From assembly GCA_964568675.1 (NCBI GenBank), contig CAZMQV010000015.1:1-51076 (forward strand): DNA of 51,076 nt. The letters run 5' to 3'. Shown here piece by piece: positions 18,212 through 26,710 of this stretch; position 1 is the stretch's first letter; each line of letters starts with the position of its first letter. The stretch is from UPXZ01 sp964568675. GTDB taxonomy: Bacteria; Bacteroidota; Bacteroidia; Bacteroidales; Paludibacteraceae. Below the pieces are notes generated by a model. The model was not told the origin of the DNA and did no database searches. It saw only the letters and a program-made list of their open reading frames with translations. The translations under genes were made by a program, and so were the position numbers.

Positions 18212-18262
18212 CGTAAACTTTAGCTTCTCGACAGAAAAAAGACAAAATCCTACTGAATGTAT

Positions 18263-18398
18263 TGTCCGTTAAAAATCTGTATTTTTGTTCATCAGTTTAC
18301 TTGACTGTTTGGTAACTTACAAAGTTAAGGTTAGGGCTGAATTCTATTGCATGAACTCAATCCTTTTTTATATCCTTACGAAAATGTTTTACCGGACA
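18263..18398. mobile_element. possible MITE or IS remnant (136 bases)
   Basis: TGTCCGTTAAAA at 18263-18274 is inverted as TTTTACCGGACA at 18387-18398 (11 of 12 positions match). Between them is AT-rich DNA with no ORF. A small non-coding element bounded by inverted repeats starting TGTCCG, next to a tRNA, suggests a miniature transposable element or the ends of a collapsed insertion sequence. No clear target duplication is visible, so the call is tentative. Confidence 0.35.
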
Positions 18399-18466
18399 GC
18401 AATAAATTAAAAATTTAGGTTAGCTCGGCAAAAAAAACTTATCCTTTGCGGAGCGGGCAGCAGGCG

Positions 18467-18499
18467 TTTCGATTTTCCACTAAAAAATATGTATCTTTG
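18467..18499 (+). promoter_or_regulatory. probable radA promoter
   Basis: TATCTTTG at 18492-18499, with TTTC (one off TTTG) at 18467-18470, spacing 21. The resulting radA leader would be about 170 bases and holds no evident hairpin or ORF. The rest of the 18212-18673 gap contains only the possible MITE. Confidence 0.5.
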
Positions 18500-18673
18500 T
18501 TTCTCTAAATCTCCAAATAAAAAATTTGTTCTACATCGGATTTAAGATGTTTTTTATTGAGAGAAGTAGGAGTGGATAGATTTGTGAAATAAAAATAGTG
18601 TTCGGAATGCTTGCAAGTGTTATGTTTGCTAATTTCGCATTTCAGGCAGAAAAAATAGAAAAAATCAGGAACG

Positions 18674-20044
18674 ATGGCTAAAAGCAAAACAGTATATTTA
18701 TGTCAGAATTGCGGCTACGACACGCCGAAGTGGACAGGCAAATGCCCGTCGTGTGGAGAATGGAATAGTTTTGTAGAGGAGGTTGTGCGAAAAGAGAGTG
18801 GACAAACGCGTGTGGCAATAGCCGGTTTGGATCCGATGAAGCAGAAGCCGATGCTAATTTCGGATGTGGAAATGAGTGAGGAAGAACGCATTGACACACG
18901 CAGCAATGAACTGAACCGTGTGCTTGGCGGTGGCTTGGTCAAAGGTTCACTAGTGTTGATAGGTGGCGAACCCGGAATCGGTAAATCTACATTGGTGCTG
19001 CAAGTGGTGTTGCGCATGGAGGGACGGCGCACGCTCTACATCTCGGGCGAAGAGAGTGTGAGCCAACTCAAACTGCGGGCGGAGCGGTTGAAATACAACG
19101 AGCCTGAATGTTATATAGTAAGCGAAACGTCGTTGGAGCAGATTTTTGTTCACGCTCAGAATGTCAAGCCCGATTTGCTAATAGTTGACTCCATCCAGAC
19201 TATTGTAACCGAGGTGGTGGAGTCGTCGCCCGGGAGCGTGTCGCAGGTGCGCGAGTGTGCGGCTGCTCTGCTCAAATTTTGTAAAACAACCAATATCCCG
19301 GTTCTACTAATTGGGCATATCAACAAAGAAGGTAGTATTGCCGGTCCTAAAGTACTGGAACACATTGTGGACACCGTGCTTCAGTTCGAAGGTGATCAGC
19401 ATTACCTTTACCGAATCCTCCGACCAATAAAAAACCGTTTTGGTAGCACCTCCGAATTGGGTATTTTTGAAATGCAACAAAGCGGACTTCGTGAAGTGAG
19501 CAACCCGTCGGAACTATTGCTCACCCAAAATCACGAGGGCATGAGCGGAGTGGCTATCGCGTCGGCTATTGAGGGTGTTCGTCCTTTCCTTATCGAAGTG
19601 CAGGCTTTGGTAAGTTCGGCAGCCTACGGCAATCCGCAGCGTTCCAGCACCGGCTTTGATTTGCGACGGCTCAATATGCTGCTGGCAGTGCTCGAAAAGC
19701 GAGCCGGATTCAAACTTATCCAGAAAGATGTATTCATGAACATTGCCGGAGGCATTCGGGTGAATGATCCGGCTATTGATTTGGCGGTAATCACGGCTGT
19801 ACTTTCATCCAATGTGGATATTGCCATCGAACCACATGTGTGCATGGCTGGTGAGGTGGGGCTTTCGGGCGAGATACGTCCGGTGAATCGTATCGAGCAA
19901 CGTATTCACGAAGCCGAGAAACTTGGGTTCAAGAAAATGATAATTCCGCAGGTAAATCTGCAAAGCCTTGATTTGCGAAAAACTAAATTGGAATTGATAC
20001 AAGTGCGCAAAGTGGACGAGGCTTTCCGGGTGCTTTTCAAATAA
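18674..20044 (+). CDS. radA: DNA repair protein RadA
   Basis: A RecA-family, DnaB-like helicase that drives branch migration during recombinational repair. 456 residues, full length. N-terminal C4 zinc finger: CQNCGYDTPKWTGKCPSC with Cys10, 13, 24 and 27. Walker A GGEPGIGKST at 97-106; Walker B LLIVDSIQT near 168-176; the RadA-specific KNRFG motif at 253-257. The C-terminal ~290-456 is the Lon-protease-like domain (AVITAVLSS..., GEVGLSGEIRPV). Transcribed alone from its own promoter and convergent with the cyclophilin gene. Confidence 0.96.
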   Translation: MAKSKTVYLCQNCGYDTPKWTGKCPSCGEWNSFVEEVVRKESGQTRVAIAGLDPMKQKPMLISDVEMSEEERIDTRSNELNRVLGGGLVKGSLVLIGGEPGIGKSTLVLQVVLRMEGRRTLYISGEESVSQLKLRAERLKYNEPECYIVSETSLEQIFVHAQNVKPDLLIVDSIQTIVTEVVESSPGSVSQVRECAAALLKFCKTTNIPVLLIGHINKEGSIAGPKVLEHIVDTVLQFEGDQHYLYRILRPIKNRFGSTSELGIFEMQQSGLREVSNPSELLLTQNHEGMSGVAIASAIEGVRPFLIEVQALVSSAAYGNPQRSSTGFDLRRLNMLLAVLEKRAGFKLIQKDVFMNIAGGIRVNDPAIDLAVITAVLSSNVDIAIEPHVCMAGEVGLSGEIRPVNRIEQRIHEAEKLGFKKMIIPQVNLQSLDLRKTKLELIQVRKVDEAFRVLFK

Positions 20045-20095
20045 CACACTTGCTTACTTCGGATTAAATAAAATACCGCGAGTGAGCAAATGTGT
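20044..20095. terminator. weak inverted repeat between convergent genes
   Basis: ACACACTTGCTTAC (20044-20057) pairs with GTGAGCAAATGTGT (20082-20095), with one mismatch and one G.T pair, over a 24-base loop. No T-run follows, so terminator function is uncertain. Confidence 0.3.
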
Positions 20096-20178
20096 ATTAT
20101 TCAGCCGGATGTTTCACATTGTGAAATTCTGATGAAATCGCTTAAACAGACCCGGCAAAAGAGATGTCGAAGATTTGT

Positions 20179-20616
20179 TTACTCTTCCACAATTTCAATG
20201 GAGATGATTTTATCTCCCTGACGAATATCGTCAATAACATCTACGCCTTCAACTACTTTCCCAAAGCAAGTATGATTTCTGTCGAGGTGAGCAGTATTGC
20301 GGCGACTGTGGCAAATAAAAAACTGCGATCCACCCGTATTTCGTCCGGCATGTGCCATCGACAGCACACCGCGGTCGTGATATTGATTCTCACCATCCAA
20401 TTCACATTTAATGGTGTAGCCGGGTCCACCCGCGCCAGTACCTTTGGGACATCCGCCTTGAATTACAAAATCGGGTATGACGCGATGAAAATTCAAACCA
20501 TTGTAAAATCCCTTTTGGGCTAAGGTAATAAAGTTTTCTACCGTTCCCGGAGCGTCTTTTTCATAAAACTCCACTTTCATTACTCCTTTTTCTGTGGTGA
20601 TAATTGCTTTCTTCAT
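20179..20616 (-). CDS. cyclophilin-type peptidyl-prolyl cis-trans isomerase
   Basis: A 145-residue single-domain cyclophilin that should catalyse proline isomerisation in folding proteins. It shows the family core FHRVIPDFVIQGG (catalytic Arg), GTGAGGPGY, the MAHAGRNTGGSQFFI strand and a C-terminal FGKVVEGVDVID. No signal peptide, so probably cytoplasmic. I start at MKKAIITTEKGVMKVEF (20616), where a cyclophilin strand begins at once; an extension to 20670 adds 18 unrelated residues. A minus-strand promoter is visible 107 bases upstream. Confidence 0.92.
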   Translation of the reverse strand: MKKAIITTEKGVMKVEFYEKDAPGTVENFITLAQKGFYNGLNFHRVIPDFVIQGGCPKGTGAGGPGYTIKCELDGENQYHDRGVLSMAHAGRNTGGSQFFICHSRRNTAHLDRNHTCFGKVVEGVDVIDDIRQGDKIISIEIVEE

Positions 20617-20722
20617 TTTTCTTGTTTTGTTTTTTCTAATTATTTCAATTGCTGATGTGGGTTTATGCAATTTTCCTTTTCCCGCATCAGATGTTTTCGC
20701 TCAGTAGAATTGAGTCAGATTG

Positions 20723-20753
20723 CAAAAATACGATATTTCTGAAATTGCTACAA
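20723..20753 (-). promoter_or_regulatory. promoter for the cyclophilin gene
   Basis: On the minus strand, TTG (20751-20753), a 20-base spacer, then TATTTTTG (20723-20730). This fits the Bacteroidota consensus and predicts a ~100-base leader. Confidence 0.6.
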
Positions 20754-20854
20754 GATGGTGAATTGATTGTAATGGTAAAAACACTTAAATGCTTTTATGC
20801 TGATTTACCTCACAACAAATATGCTCTTTTTTATGAAATTAGTGTTTTGCCCTT

Positions 20855-21676
20855 TCACCCCAACCTTTCCCGATACTCACTGGGCGTAACGCCCAACAAC
20901 TTTTTCACATACCTAGTAAAAAACGACCGGCTGCTGAATTCCATTTCATCGGCTATCTCAGAGATATTGAGACGCTTGCTTTGCAGCAGGATTATGATGC
21001 GTTCACGGGCATGGCGTTGTATCCATTCCGATGCCGTAACACCCGAATGTGTTTTGCAAAGATGGTTCAGATATTTTGGGGTGATGTTTAATCTATCAGC
21101 ATAAAACTGTACTTCCCTTTGCTGCAGGCAATGCTCCGACAGAAGTTGCATAAACTGTTCGTAGATCGTTCCCGTTTGTACACTGTGTTTGCGGTTTTCG
21201 TACAACTTGGCAAATAGGTTCCACATCTCCAGAATGAAAAGTTGCATTTGCAATTTCAGAGCTTCATCGTAGAAGCGATGTTCCGTTTCCAAAAAACGTT
21301 CGTTCAGCCGCTTGAAGTTTGTCATAATTTTATCTCTATCCTTCTTGGCATCAATCTCTTTAACAGGGTGCATGCGCGAGTAGAGCATCGCGTTGAGGCC
21401 CCAGCTTTGATCGGGGATATTATCCGTCAGGAAATCTTTGACTACTAAAAGTACCGTGGCTTTAAAGTTCGCTGAAACCTGCAATCCTGAAAGGCGGCTT
21501 TCAGCAAACCAAAATAAAAACTGCCCGGTCTTGCATTCCATCTTCTGGTCATTAAACAAAAACCGGATGTAGCCCCTATGGCAATAGAGATGAGTATGAT
21601 ACTGCCGGTGAAAATTAGTGGGAAGATCATTTTCACTCGTAATTTCCAATTGAAGGATAGTTTGTGGAGTCATCAT
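20855..21676 (-). CDS. AraC-family transcriptional regulator
   Basis: A 273-residue DNA-binding protein. Residues ~1-90 look like an AraC-type N-terminal sensing domain (HTHLYCHRGYIRFLFND, a cupin-like strand pair). Residues ~170-273 are the AraC/XylS domain with two helix-turn-helix units: VQFYADRLNITPKYLNHLCKTHSG and LNISEIADEMEFSSRSFFTRYVKKLLGVTPSEYR, the second being the classic signature. It is divergent from the seven-gene redox cluster, 178 bases from the flavodoxin gene, whose -7 box lacks a -33 partner. The natural inference is that it activates that cluster, perhaps in response to an electrophile; the effector is unknown. Confidence 0.9.
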   Translation of the reverse strand: MMTPQTILQLEITSENDLPTNFHRQYHTHLYCHRGYIRFLFNDQKMECKTGQFLFWFAESRLSGLQVSANFKATVLLVVKDFLTDNIPDQSWGLNAMLYSRMHPVKEIDAKKDRDKIMTNFKRLNERFLETEHRFYDEALKLQMQLFILEMWNLFAKLYENRKHSVQTGTIYEQFMQLLSEHCLQQREVQFYADRLNITPKYLNHLCKTHSGVTASEWIQRHARERIIILLQSKRLNISEIADEMEFSSRSFFTRYVKKLLGVTPSEYRERLG

Positions 21677-21764
21677 TGTGGCTATTTAGAAGTTGATCGC
21701 TAAGATACGAATTATTTGACATTATTGGTGTGAAATGTGTAACAATTAAGAGATCTTGCGCTTG

Positions 21765-21772
21765 TATCTTTG
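21765..21772 (+). promoter_or_regulatory. -7 box for the flavodoxin cluster
   Basis: TATCTTTG, 83 bases before the flavodoxin start. There is no TTG at the right distance upstream, as expected for an activator-dependent promoter. Confidence 0.55.
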
Positions 21773-21854
21773 CAATATAGAACAAGAAAGATCTTCTCAT
21801 CAAGAAGAACAAATTGTTTAATGAAATCGAAATATCAATTTAAAATCAAAAAAA

Positions 21855-22334
21855 ATGAAACCATTGGTAAGCTATTTTTCGGCAACAGGCACTACAAAAA
21901 GTGTGGCTGAAAAACTTGCAAAAATCACAGGCGCCGACATTTACGAGATAGCGCCACAAACGCCATACACTTCTGAAGATCTGAACTGGAACAACAAAAG
22001 AAGCCGGACCAGCGTGGAGATGCACGACTGGAATTCACGTCCGGCGCTTGCAGACAAGAATGCAAGATTGGAGGATTACGACGTGATATTCATCGGTTTT
22101 CCTGTTTGGTGGTATATCGCCCCCACCATTATCAACACCTTTATGGAAAGCTATGATTTTACAGGCAAAAGGGTGATTCTTTTTGCTACTTCGCAGGGGA
22201 GCGGATTTGGCAAGACCGTGGAAAACCTCAAAGGCAGTTGTTCTCCCACCACGACCATTCAGAAGGGAAAGGTATTTTCCGGCCGTTCATCCGAAAGCGA
22301 AATCGCTGCCTGGGTAGAGTCATTGGAATTATAA
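21855..22334 (+). CDS. flavodoxin-like protein
   Basis: A 159-residue flavodoxin of the short, secondary type. The N-terminal SYFSATGTTKSVAEKLA (7-23) is the FMN-phosphate loop in the common bacterial variant. DVIFIGFPVWWYIAPTIINTFMESY (near 75-100) is the second FMN loop with the Trp pair, and FATSQGSGFGKTVENLK is the third. Such proteins shuttle electrons or act as FMN oxidoreductases, often in quinone or oxidative-stress operons. First gene of the redox cluster, after an AraC-controlled promoter candidate. Confidence 0.9.
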   Translation: MKPLVSYFSATGTTKSVAEKLAKITGADIYEIAPQTPYTSEDLNWNNKRSRTSVEMHDWNSRPALADKNARLEDYDVIFIGFPVWWYIAPTIINTFMESYDFTGKRVILFATSQGSGFGKTVENLKGSCSPTTTIQKGKVFSGRSSESEIAAWVESLEL

Positions 22335-22348
22335 AAAAGGGATTGGAA

Positions 22349-22909
22349 ATGCGAGAAATCAGCATATTTGAACGATTAGGAAACGGAGAAACCATTCCTG
22401 CCAACAATCCGCAAAGACATTTGCTCAGGAAGGTGGCTTTTGATACCAAAGAGTTGCTCGTAACAATGAACAACTCATCACACCCTGATGAAATAAGGAA
22501 TTTGTTAAGTCAAATCACCGCATCTGTAATTGACGATAGTGTATGTGTGTTTACTCCTCTTTACATCAACTACGGAAAGCATACCAAAATCGGTAAAAAT
22601 GTATTCATCAATTTCGATTGTGTTTTTCTTGACCTCGGTGGAATTACTATCGAAGATGGCGTACTGATTGCCCCAAAAGTGAGCTTGCTTTCCGAAGGGC
22701 ATCCCCTCAATCCGGAAGAAAGGCATTCCATCGTACCCAAACCCATCCACATTAAAAAGAATGCGTGGATTGGTGCCGGGGCAACCATTCTACAAGGTGT
22801 AACCATTGGCGAAAATGCAGTAGTAGCTGCCGGAGCAGTTGTAACAACAGATGTAGCGGACAACACCGTAGTAGGCGGAATTCCGGCAAGACTTATAAAA
22901 GCACTTTAA
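22349..22909 (+). CDS. hexapeptide-repeat O-acetyltransferase (maltose/galactoside acetyltransferase type)
   Basis: A 186-residue left-handed beta-helix acyltransferase that should use acetyl-CoA. The hexapeptide repeats run from about residue 70 to 180: GKHTKIGKNVFINFDCVFL, ITIEDGVLIAPKVSLLSEGHPLNPEER (with the catalytic His), HIKKNAWIGAGATILQGVTIGENAVVAAGAVV and VVGGIPARLIKAL at the end. I start at MREISIFERLG (22349), 14 bases after the flavodoxin stop; the frame extends to 22238 only by overlapping that gene. The acceptor is unknown. Sugar acetylases of this type are often thought to detoxify or modify small carbohydrates. Confidence 0.88.
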   Translation: MREISIFERLGNGETIPANNPQRHLLRKVAFDTKELLVTMNNSSHPDEIRNLLSQITASVIDDSVCVFTPLYINYGKHTKIGKNVFINFDCVFLDLGGITIEDGVLIAPKVSLLSEGHPLNPEERHSIVPKPIHIKKNAWIGAGATILQGVTIGENAVVAAGAVVTTDVADNTVVGGIPARLIKAL

Positions 22910-22921
22910 TTCAGCAATAAA

Positions 22922-23971
22922 ATGAAATCAATTACAACATTATCAATCGCAACAATGCTCTTGTTTACAACAGCATTTGGTCAAAATTCAGAAACTAAAA
23001 ATTCAACAACAATGAACGCAAAAACAGAACATTATACTTTCCAATTGAGCGATAACGTAAATCGCCAGAAAGTAACTTTCAAAAATCGTTACGGAATAAC
23101 ATTAACGGGTGATTTATATACTCCGAAAACTGACGGCTACAATCTTTCTGCACTCGCTATCAGCGGACCTTTTGGAGCTGTAAAAGAACAATCTTCGGGC
23201 TTGTATGCCAACCAAATGGCTGAGCGTGGATTCGTGGTATTGGCATTTGACCCATCATACACAGGCGAGAGCGGTGGTGAACCCCGTCATGTGGCTTCGC
23301 CCGAAATCAATACCGAAGATTTCAGCGCAGCCGTGGATTTTCTGGGACTACAAGAAAATGTGGACAGAAATAAAATCGGCATCATCGGCATTTGTGGGTT
23401 TGGTGGTTTTGCATTGAATGCCACAGCGGTTGATAAGCGGGTGAAAGCCGTTGCTACACTGAGTATGTACGATATGAGCAGGGTGAACGCCAGGGGATAT
23501 TTTGATACGACCACTCTGGAACAACGCACTCTGCTATTAAACCAAATGAGCCAACAACGTTGGAAAGACGCCAAAAACGGAACAACTGAAATGGCGCCAC
23601 AAGGATTGCCAGGTGAAATAAAAGGCGATGAGCCACAATTTGTAAAAGATTATTTTGACTATTATAAAACCCCAAGAGGTTTTCACGAACGTTCCATCAA
23701 CTCCAATGGATCATGGACAAAAACCAATGGATTCTCATTGATGAATATGCCGATACTTACTTACATCAAAGAGATTTCACCAAGACCAATTTTACTGATT
23801 GCAGGCGAAAATGCACACTCAAAATATTTCAGTGAAGATGCCTACAAAGCAGCTAACGAACCCAAAGAGTTACTGATTATTCCCAATGCTGTGCATGTGG
23901 ATTTGTACGATAAGCTGGATGTCATTCCCTTCAACAAATTAGAGTCCTTTTTCAAAGAAAATTTGAAGTGA
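22922..23971 (+). CDS. alpha/beta hydrolase of the dienelactone-hydrolase type
   Basis: A 349-residue enzyme with a signal peptide (MKSITTLSIATMLLFTTAFG), so it probably acts outside the cytoplasm. The core shows LYTPKTDGYNLSALAISGPFGAVKEQSS, VLAFDPSYTGESGG (strand and oxyanion region), and the nucleophile elbow GICGFGG near residue 158, in which Cys sits where serine hydrolases have Ser. The Asp (LIAGENAHSKY) and His (VPNAVHVDLYD) regions follow in order. Cys in the elbow is the dienelactone-hydrolase arrangement. Substrate is unknown. It is 12 bases after the acetyltransferase stop. Confidence 0.82.
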   Translation: MKSITTLSIATMLLFTTAFGQNSETKNSTTMNAKTEHYTFQLSDNVNRQKVTFKNRYGITLTGDLYTPKTDGYNLSALAISGPFGAVKEQSSGLYANQMAERGFVVLAFDPSYTGESGGEPRHVASPEINTEDFSAAVDFLGLQENVDRNKIGIIGICGFGGFALNATAVDKRVKAVATLSMYDMSRVNARGYFDTTTLEQRTLLLNQMSQQRWKDAKNGTTEMAPQGLPGEIKGDEPQFVKDYFDYYKTPRGFHERSINSNGSWTKTNGFSLMNMPILTYIKEISPRPILLIAGENAHSKYFSEDAYKAANEPKELLIIPNAVHVDLYDKLDVIPFNKLESFFKENLK

Positions 23972-23996
23972 AGTTTACAAGTAAATTGAGTTTTTT

Positions 23997-24135
23997 ATAG
24001 ATGCGCAGATGGTTCATTCGCACAAATGTCGAACAGAATTATGGTACACAACGAAAGTTTTAGCCAGTAAAATCCCACCATCTGTTGGCAATGAAATCTG
24101 TGCATCTATGGCTTTAAAATCTGTGCATCTGTGGC
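23997..24135. repeat. short direct/inverted repeat in the gap before the DUF2255 fusion
   Basis: A 19-base sequence, AAATCTGTGCATCTATGGC at 24094-24112, is repeated at 24117-24135 with one change (23-base period). Its reverse complement core, ATAGATGCGCAGAT (one change), lies at 23997-24010. The block sits in the 200-base gap between two cluster genes, whereas other intergenic gaps in the cluster are short. Confidence 0.5.
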
Positions 24136-24170
24136 AATTAATATTGATAAACAATCATAAAATTATTGGA

Positions 24171-25091
24171 ATGAGTACGATTAAAATATTTTCAAGAAAT
24201 GATCTGGAGCAGATTAACAATGCCGATGACCTAAAGATTTCCCCTTTTCGTGAAGACGGAAAAACTTATGGAACGCCCACCTGGATATGGAATGTGGTGA
24301 TAGAGGACAATTTATATGTTCGTGCCTACAATGGCATTCATTCCCGTTGGTACCAATCGGCCATGAAACAAAAAGCAGGACGCATACATGCCGCAGGAAA
24401 AATAATAGATGTACACTTTGAACCGGCAGAAGGAGAAATGAATGAAGCGATTGACAAAGCTTACAAGAAAAAATACAGCAGCAGCCCTTATTTGTTTCCC
24501 ATGATTTGCGAATCGGCAAAAGCCGCTACGGTTAGGGTCACTCCGGCAGGTGATGTGATTCAGAGAAAGAAAACTTCTTCTATCCATAAAATGGCATTGT
24601 TATTCGTCATTTCAGGATTAATATTTTTCGTAACTTCTTGCAATAATCATAAAAATCAAAAAACAGAAAATAATATGGAAACCTCAATACCAAAAATCAG
24701 CGATTTCCCACTTGGGGAAGAAAATACAGGCTATGCACAATACTTTTCCGGAAAGTCATGGCTTGCACCTCTTACTTCAAGTAAAGACCTGAATGTACCA
24801 ATGCACAATGTAACCTTCGAGCCGGGTTGCCGCAACAATTGGCACAGCCATACGGGCGGACAATTATTGATTGCCGTGGGTGGCGTGGGTTATTACCAGG
24901 AACGCGGAAAAGCAGCGGTGCGTATGGAAGAAGGAACAATTATTGAAATTGAGCCCAACGTAGAACATTGGCACGGGGCAGCACCCGACAGTTGGTTCTC
25001 GCACCTCGCCATTACCGGCAATCCGCAAACCAATCAAAACACTTGGCTGGAGCCTGTAAGCGATGAAGAATATGCAGCAGCGGTGAAATAA
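24171..25091 (+). CDS. DUF2255 domain fused in frame to a cupin lipoprotein
   Basis: A 306-residue ORF with two unrelated halves. Residues 1-~127 match DUF2255 (GTPTWIWNVVIEDNLYVRAYNG, SRWYQSAMKQKAGRIHAAGK, AATVRVTP), normally a free cytoplasmic protein. Residues ~129-160 are a basic stretch, a hydrophobic segment (MALLFVISGLIFFVTSCNN) and a lipobox VTSC: a complete lipoprotein signal in mid-protein. Residues ~185-306 are a cupin with the metal motif NWHSHTGGQLLIAVGG and a later HWHGA, the (R)-mandelonitrile-lyase-like type. Two start sites could release the cupin alone: GTG 24555 or ATG 24591. Either an unusual anchored fusion or two genes merged by a small deletion. I start at 24171, not the longer 24009. 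Confidence 0.7.
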   Translation: MSTIKIFSRNDLEQINNADDLKISPFREDGKTYGTPTWIWNVVIEDNLYVRAYNGIHSRWYQSAMKQKAGRIHAAGKIIDVHFEPAEGEMNEAIDKAYKKKYSSSPYLFPMICESAKAATVRVTPAGDVIQRKKTSSIHKMALLFVISGLIFFVTSCNNHKNQKTENNMETSIPKISDFPLGEENTGYAQYFSGKSWLAPLTSSKDLNVPMHNVTFEPGCRNNWHSHTGGQLLIAVGGVGYYQERGKAAVRMEEGTIIEIEPNVEHWHGAAPDSWFSHLAITGNPQTNQNTWLEPVSDEEYAAAVK

Positions 25092-25120
25092 AAATCTTGT
25101 AATATTTAAAACAGTTCAAA

Positions 25121-25966
25121 ATGAAAACAGTAACATTAAACAACGGAGTGGAAATGCCCATCTTGGGCTACGGGGTATATCAAGTTCCCAATTACGATGA
25201 GTGTAAGAAAAGCGTCCTAACTGCTTTGGAATCGGGCTATAGAAGTATAGATACTGCCCAAGCTTACGGAAACGAACAAGCGGTAGGCGATGCCATCAAA
25301 GAAAGCGGGATCCCCCGTGAGGATTTATTCATTACCACCAAACTGTGGATTTCCGATTACGGATATGAGAAGGCAAAAAGAGCTTTTGATGATTCGCAGA
25401 ACAAACTGCAACTGGATTATCTGGATTTGTACCTTTTGCACCAACCTTTCAACGATGTGTATGGTTCCTGGCGGGCTTTGGAAGAACTGAACAATTCGGG
25501 GAAAACCCGTGCCATTGGCGTGAGTAATTTTTTCCCCGACCGATTGGTGGATCTATTGAGCTTCAATGACATCACACCTGCTGTAAATCAGATTGAAACC
25601 AATGTGTTTTACCAAAGGGAAGAAGACCGGAAAGTGATGAATAAATATGGCGTACAGCACGAGTCTTGGGCACCGTTTGCTGAAGGACAAAGTAATTTTT
25701 TCAATCATGAAGTTTTGACAAAAATTGGAAAGAAATACGGTAAATCGGTTGCTCAAATAACATTGCGTTGGATGATTCAACGAGACATTGTGGTCATTCC
25801 AAAATCGGTAACGCCATCCAGAATTAAACAAAACTTTGATGTATTTGATTTTGAATTGTCAGTAGAAGATATGGCTTCCATTGCTGCATTAGACACCAAT
25901 ACCAGCCAGTTTTTCAGCCATCGCGACCCGGAACGAGTGGAATGGTTTAAATCATTAATTGGATAA
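25121..25966 (+). CDS. aldo/keto reductase
   Basis: A 281-residue NADPH-dependent (beta/alpha)8-barrel reductase of the 2,5-diketo-gluconate-reductase type. The catalytic tetrad is visible: Asp44, Tyr49 (DTAQAYGNE), Lys74 (TTKLW) and His107 (LLHQPF). C-terminal PKSVTPSRIKQNFDVFDF is the NADPH-phosphate site. It would reduce reactive aldehydes or ketones, matching the other cluster members. It lies 29 bases after the fusion gene. Confidence 0.94.
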   Translation: MKTVTLNNGVEMPILGYGVYQVPNYDECKKSVLTALESGYRSIDTAQAYGNEQAVGDAIKESGIPREDLFITTKLWISDYGYEKAKRAFDDSQNKLQLDYLDLYLLHQPFNDVYGSWRALEELNNSGKTRAIGVSNFFPDRLVDLLSFNDITPAVNQIETNVFYQREEDRKVMNKYGVQHESWAPFAEGQSNFFNHEVLTKIGKKYGKSVAQITLRWMIQRDIVVIPKSVTPSRIKQNFDVFDFELSVEDMASIAALDTNTSQFFSHRDPERVEWFKSLIG

Positions 25967-25970
25967 AACG

Positions 25971-26672
25971 ATGATGCAGTTAAAATTTATGAAATATATA
26001 TTTTCCCTTGTATTAATCATAAGCGCAAATACAATGAAAGCACAAAATACATCACTGAGTGTTCAACAACAAAGTATTGTAACTATTTCAGCACTCACCG
26101 CCACAGGCGATTTGGATAACCTGAAAGTCCAACTCAACACCGCATTAGATGCCGGACTCACCATCAACGAAATCAAAGAAGCATTGGTGCAACTCTATGC
26201 CTATTGCGGCTTCCCAAGAAGTCTAAATGCGCTCAATACCTTCAAAACAGTTTTAGATGAGCGGAAAGCAAAAGGTATTTCTGATGTGGAAGGAAAACCG
26301 ATTGTTGTTGAAAACAGTGTTTCCGACAAATATGAACAAGGCAGAATGGTTATCGAACAATTAACCGGGGTGCCACAAGCTAAACCGGCACCGGGCTTTG
26401 GCGAGTTTGCCCCGCGCATTGATGCCTTTTTGAAAGAACATTTGTTTACCGATATTTTCGTTAGCGATGTGCTAACCTACCAGCAACGTGAATTGGTAAC
26501 TATTGCTGCGCTGGCATCTATGACCGGTGTAGAACCCCAGTTGCAGTCGCATATCGGGATGGGAAAAAATACCGGTATTACCGAAGCGCAATTGGAACAG
26601 ATGGCTGATTTGATTGATAAGCATATCAACCGAACCCAGGCCGGCATTGTCAGAAGGCTGCTAACGAACTGA
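25971..26672 (+). CDS. carboxymuconolactone decarboxylase family protein, secreted, two domains
   Basis: About 233 residues. A signal-peptide-like N-terminus (MKYIFSLVLIISANTMKAQN) precedes two AhpD/CMD helical repeats, roughly 40-115 and 160-230: VTISALTATGDLDNLKVQLNTALDAG...LVQLYAYCGFPRSLNAL and VTIAALASMTGVEPQLQSHIGMGKNTGIT. The family includes AhpD-like peroxide defence proteins with a CxxC; only the Y-x-G-x-P-R pattern (YCGFPR) is seen in domain one, with no CxxC. Start is uncertain among ATGs at 25959, 25971 and 25989; 25959 overlaps the previous gene by 8 bases. Probably a redox or lactone enzyme in the periplasm. Confidence 0.8.
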   Translation: MMQLKFMKYIFSLVLIISANTMKAQNTSLSVQQQSIVTISALTATGDLDNLKVQLNTALDAGLTINEIKEALVQLYAYCGFPRSLNALNTFKTVLDERKAKGISDVEGKPIVVENSVSDKYEQGRMVIEQLTGVPQAKPAPGFGEFAPRIDAFLKEHLFTDIFVSDVLTYQQRELVTIAALASMTGVEPQLQSHIGMGKNTGITEAQLEQMADLIDKHINRTQAGIVRRLLTN

Positions 26673-26710
26673 AAAATAGAATTCAAAATCAAATCACAAC
26701 ATCATAAAGT

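Noticed and set aside
24009..24170. Extended N-terminus of the DUF2255-cupin ORF
   Set aside because: These 54 codons run through the intergenic repeats and have no family similarity; DUF2255 begins at 24171.
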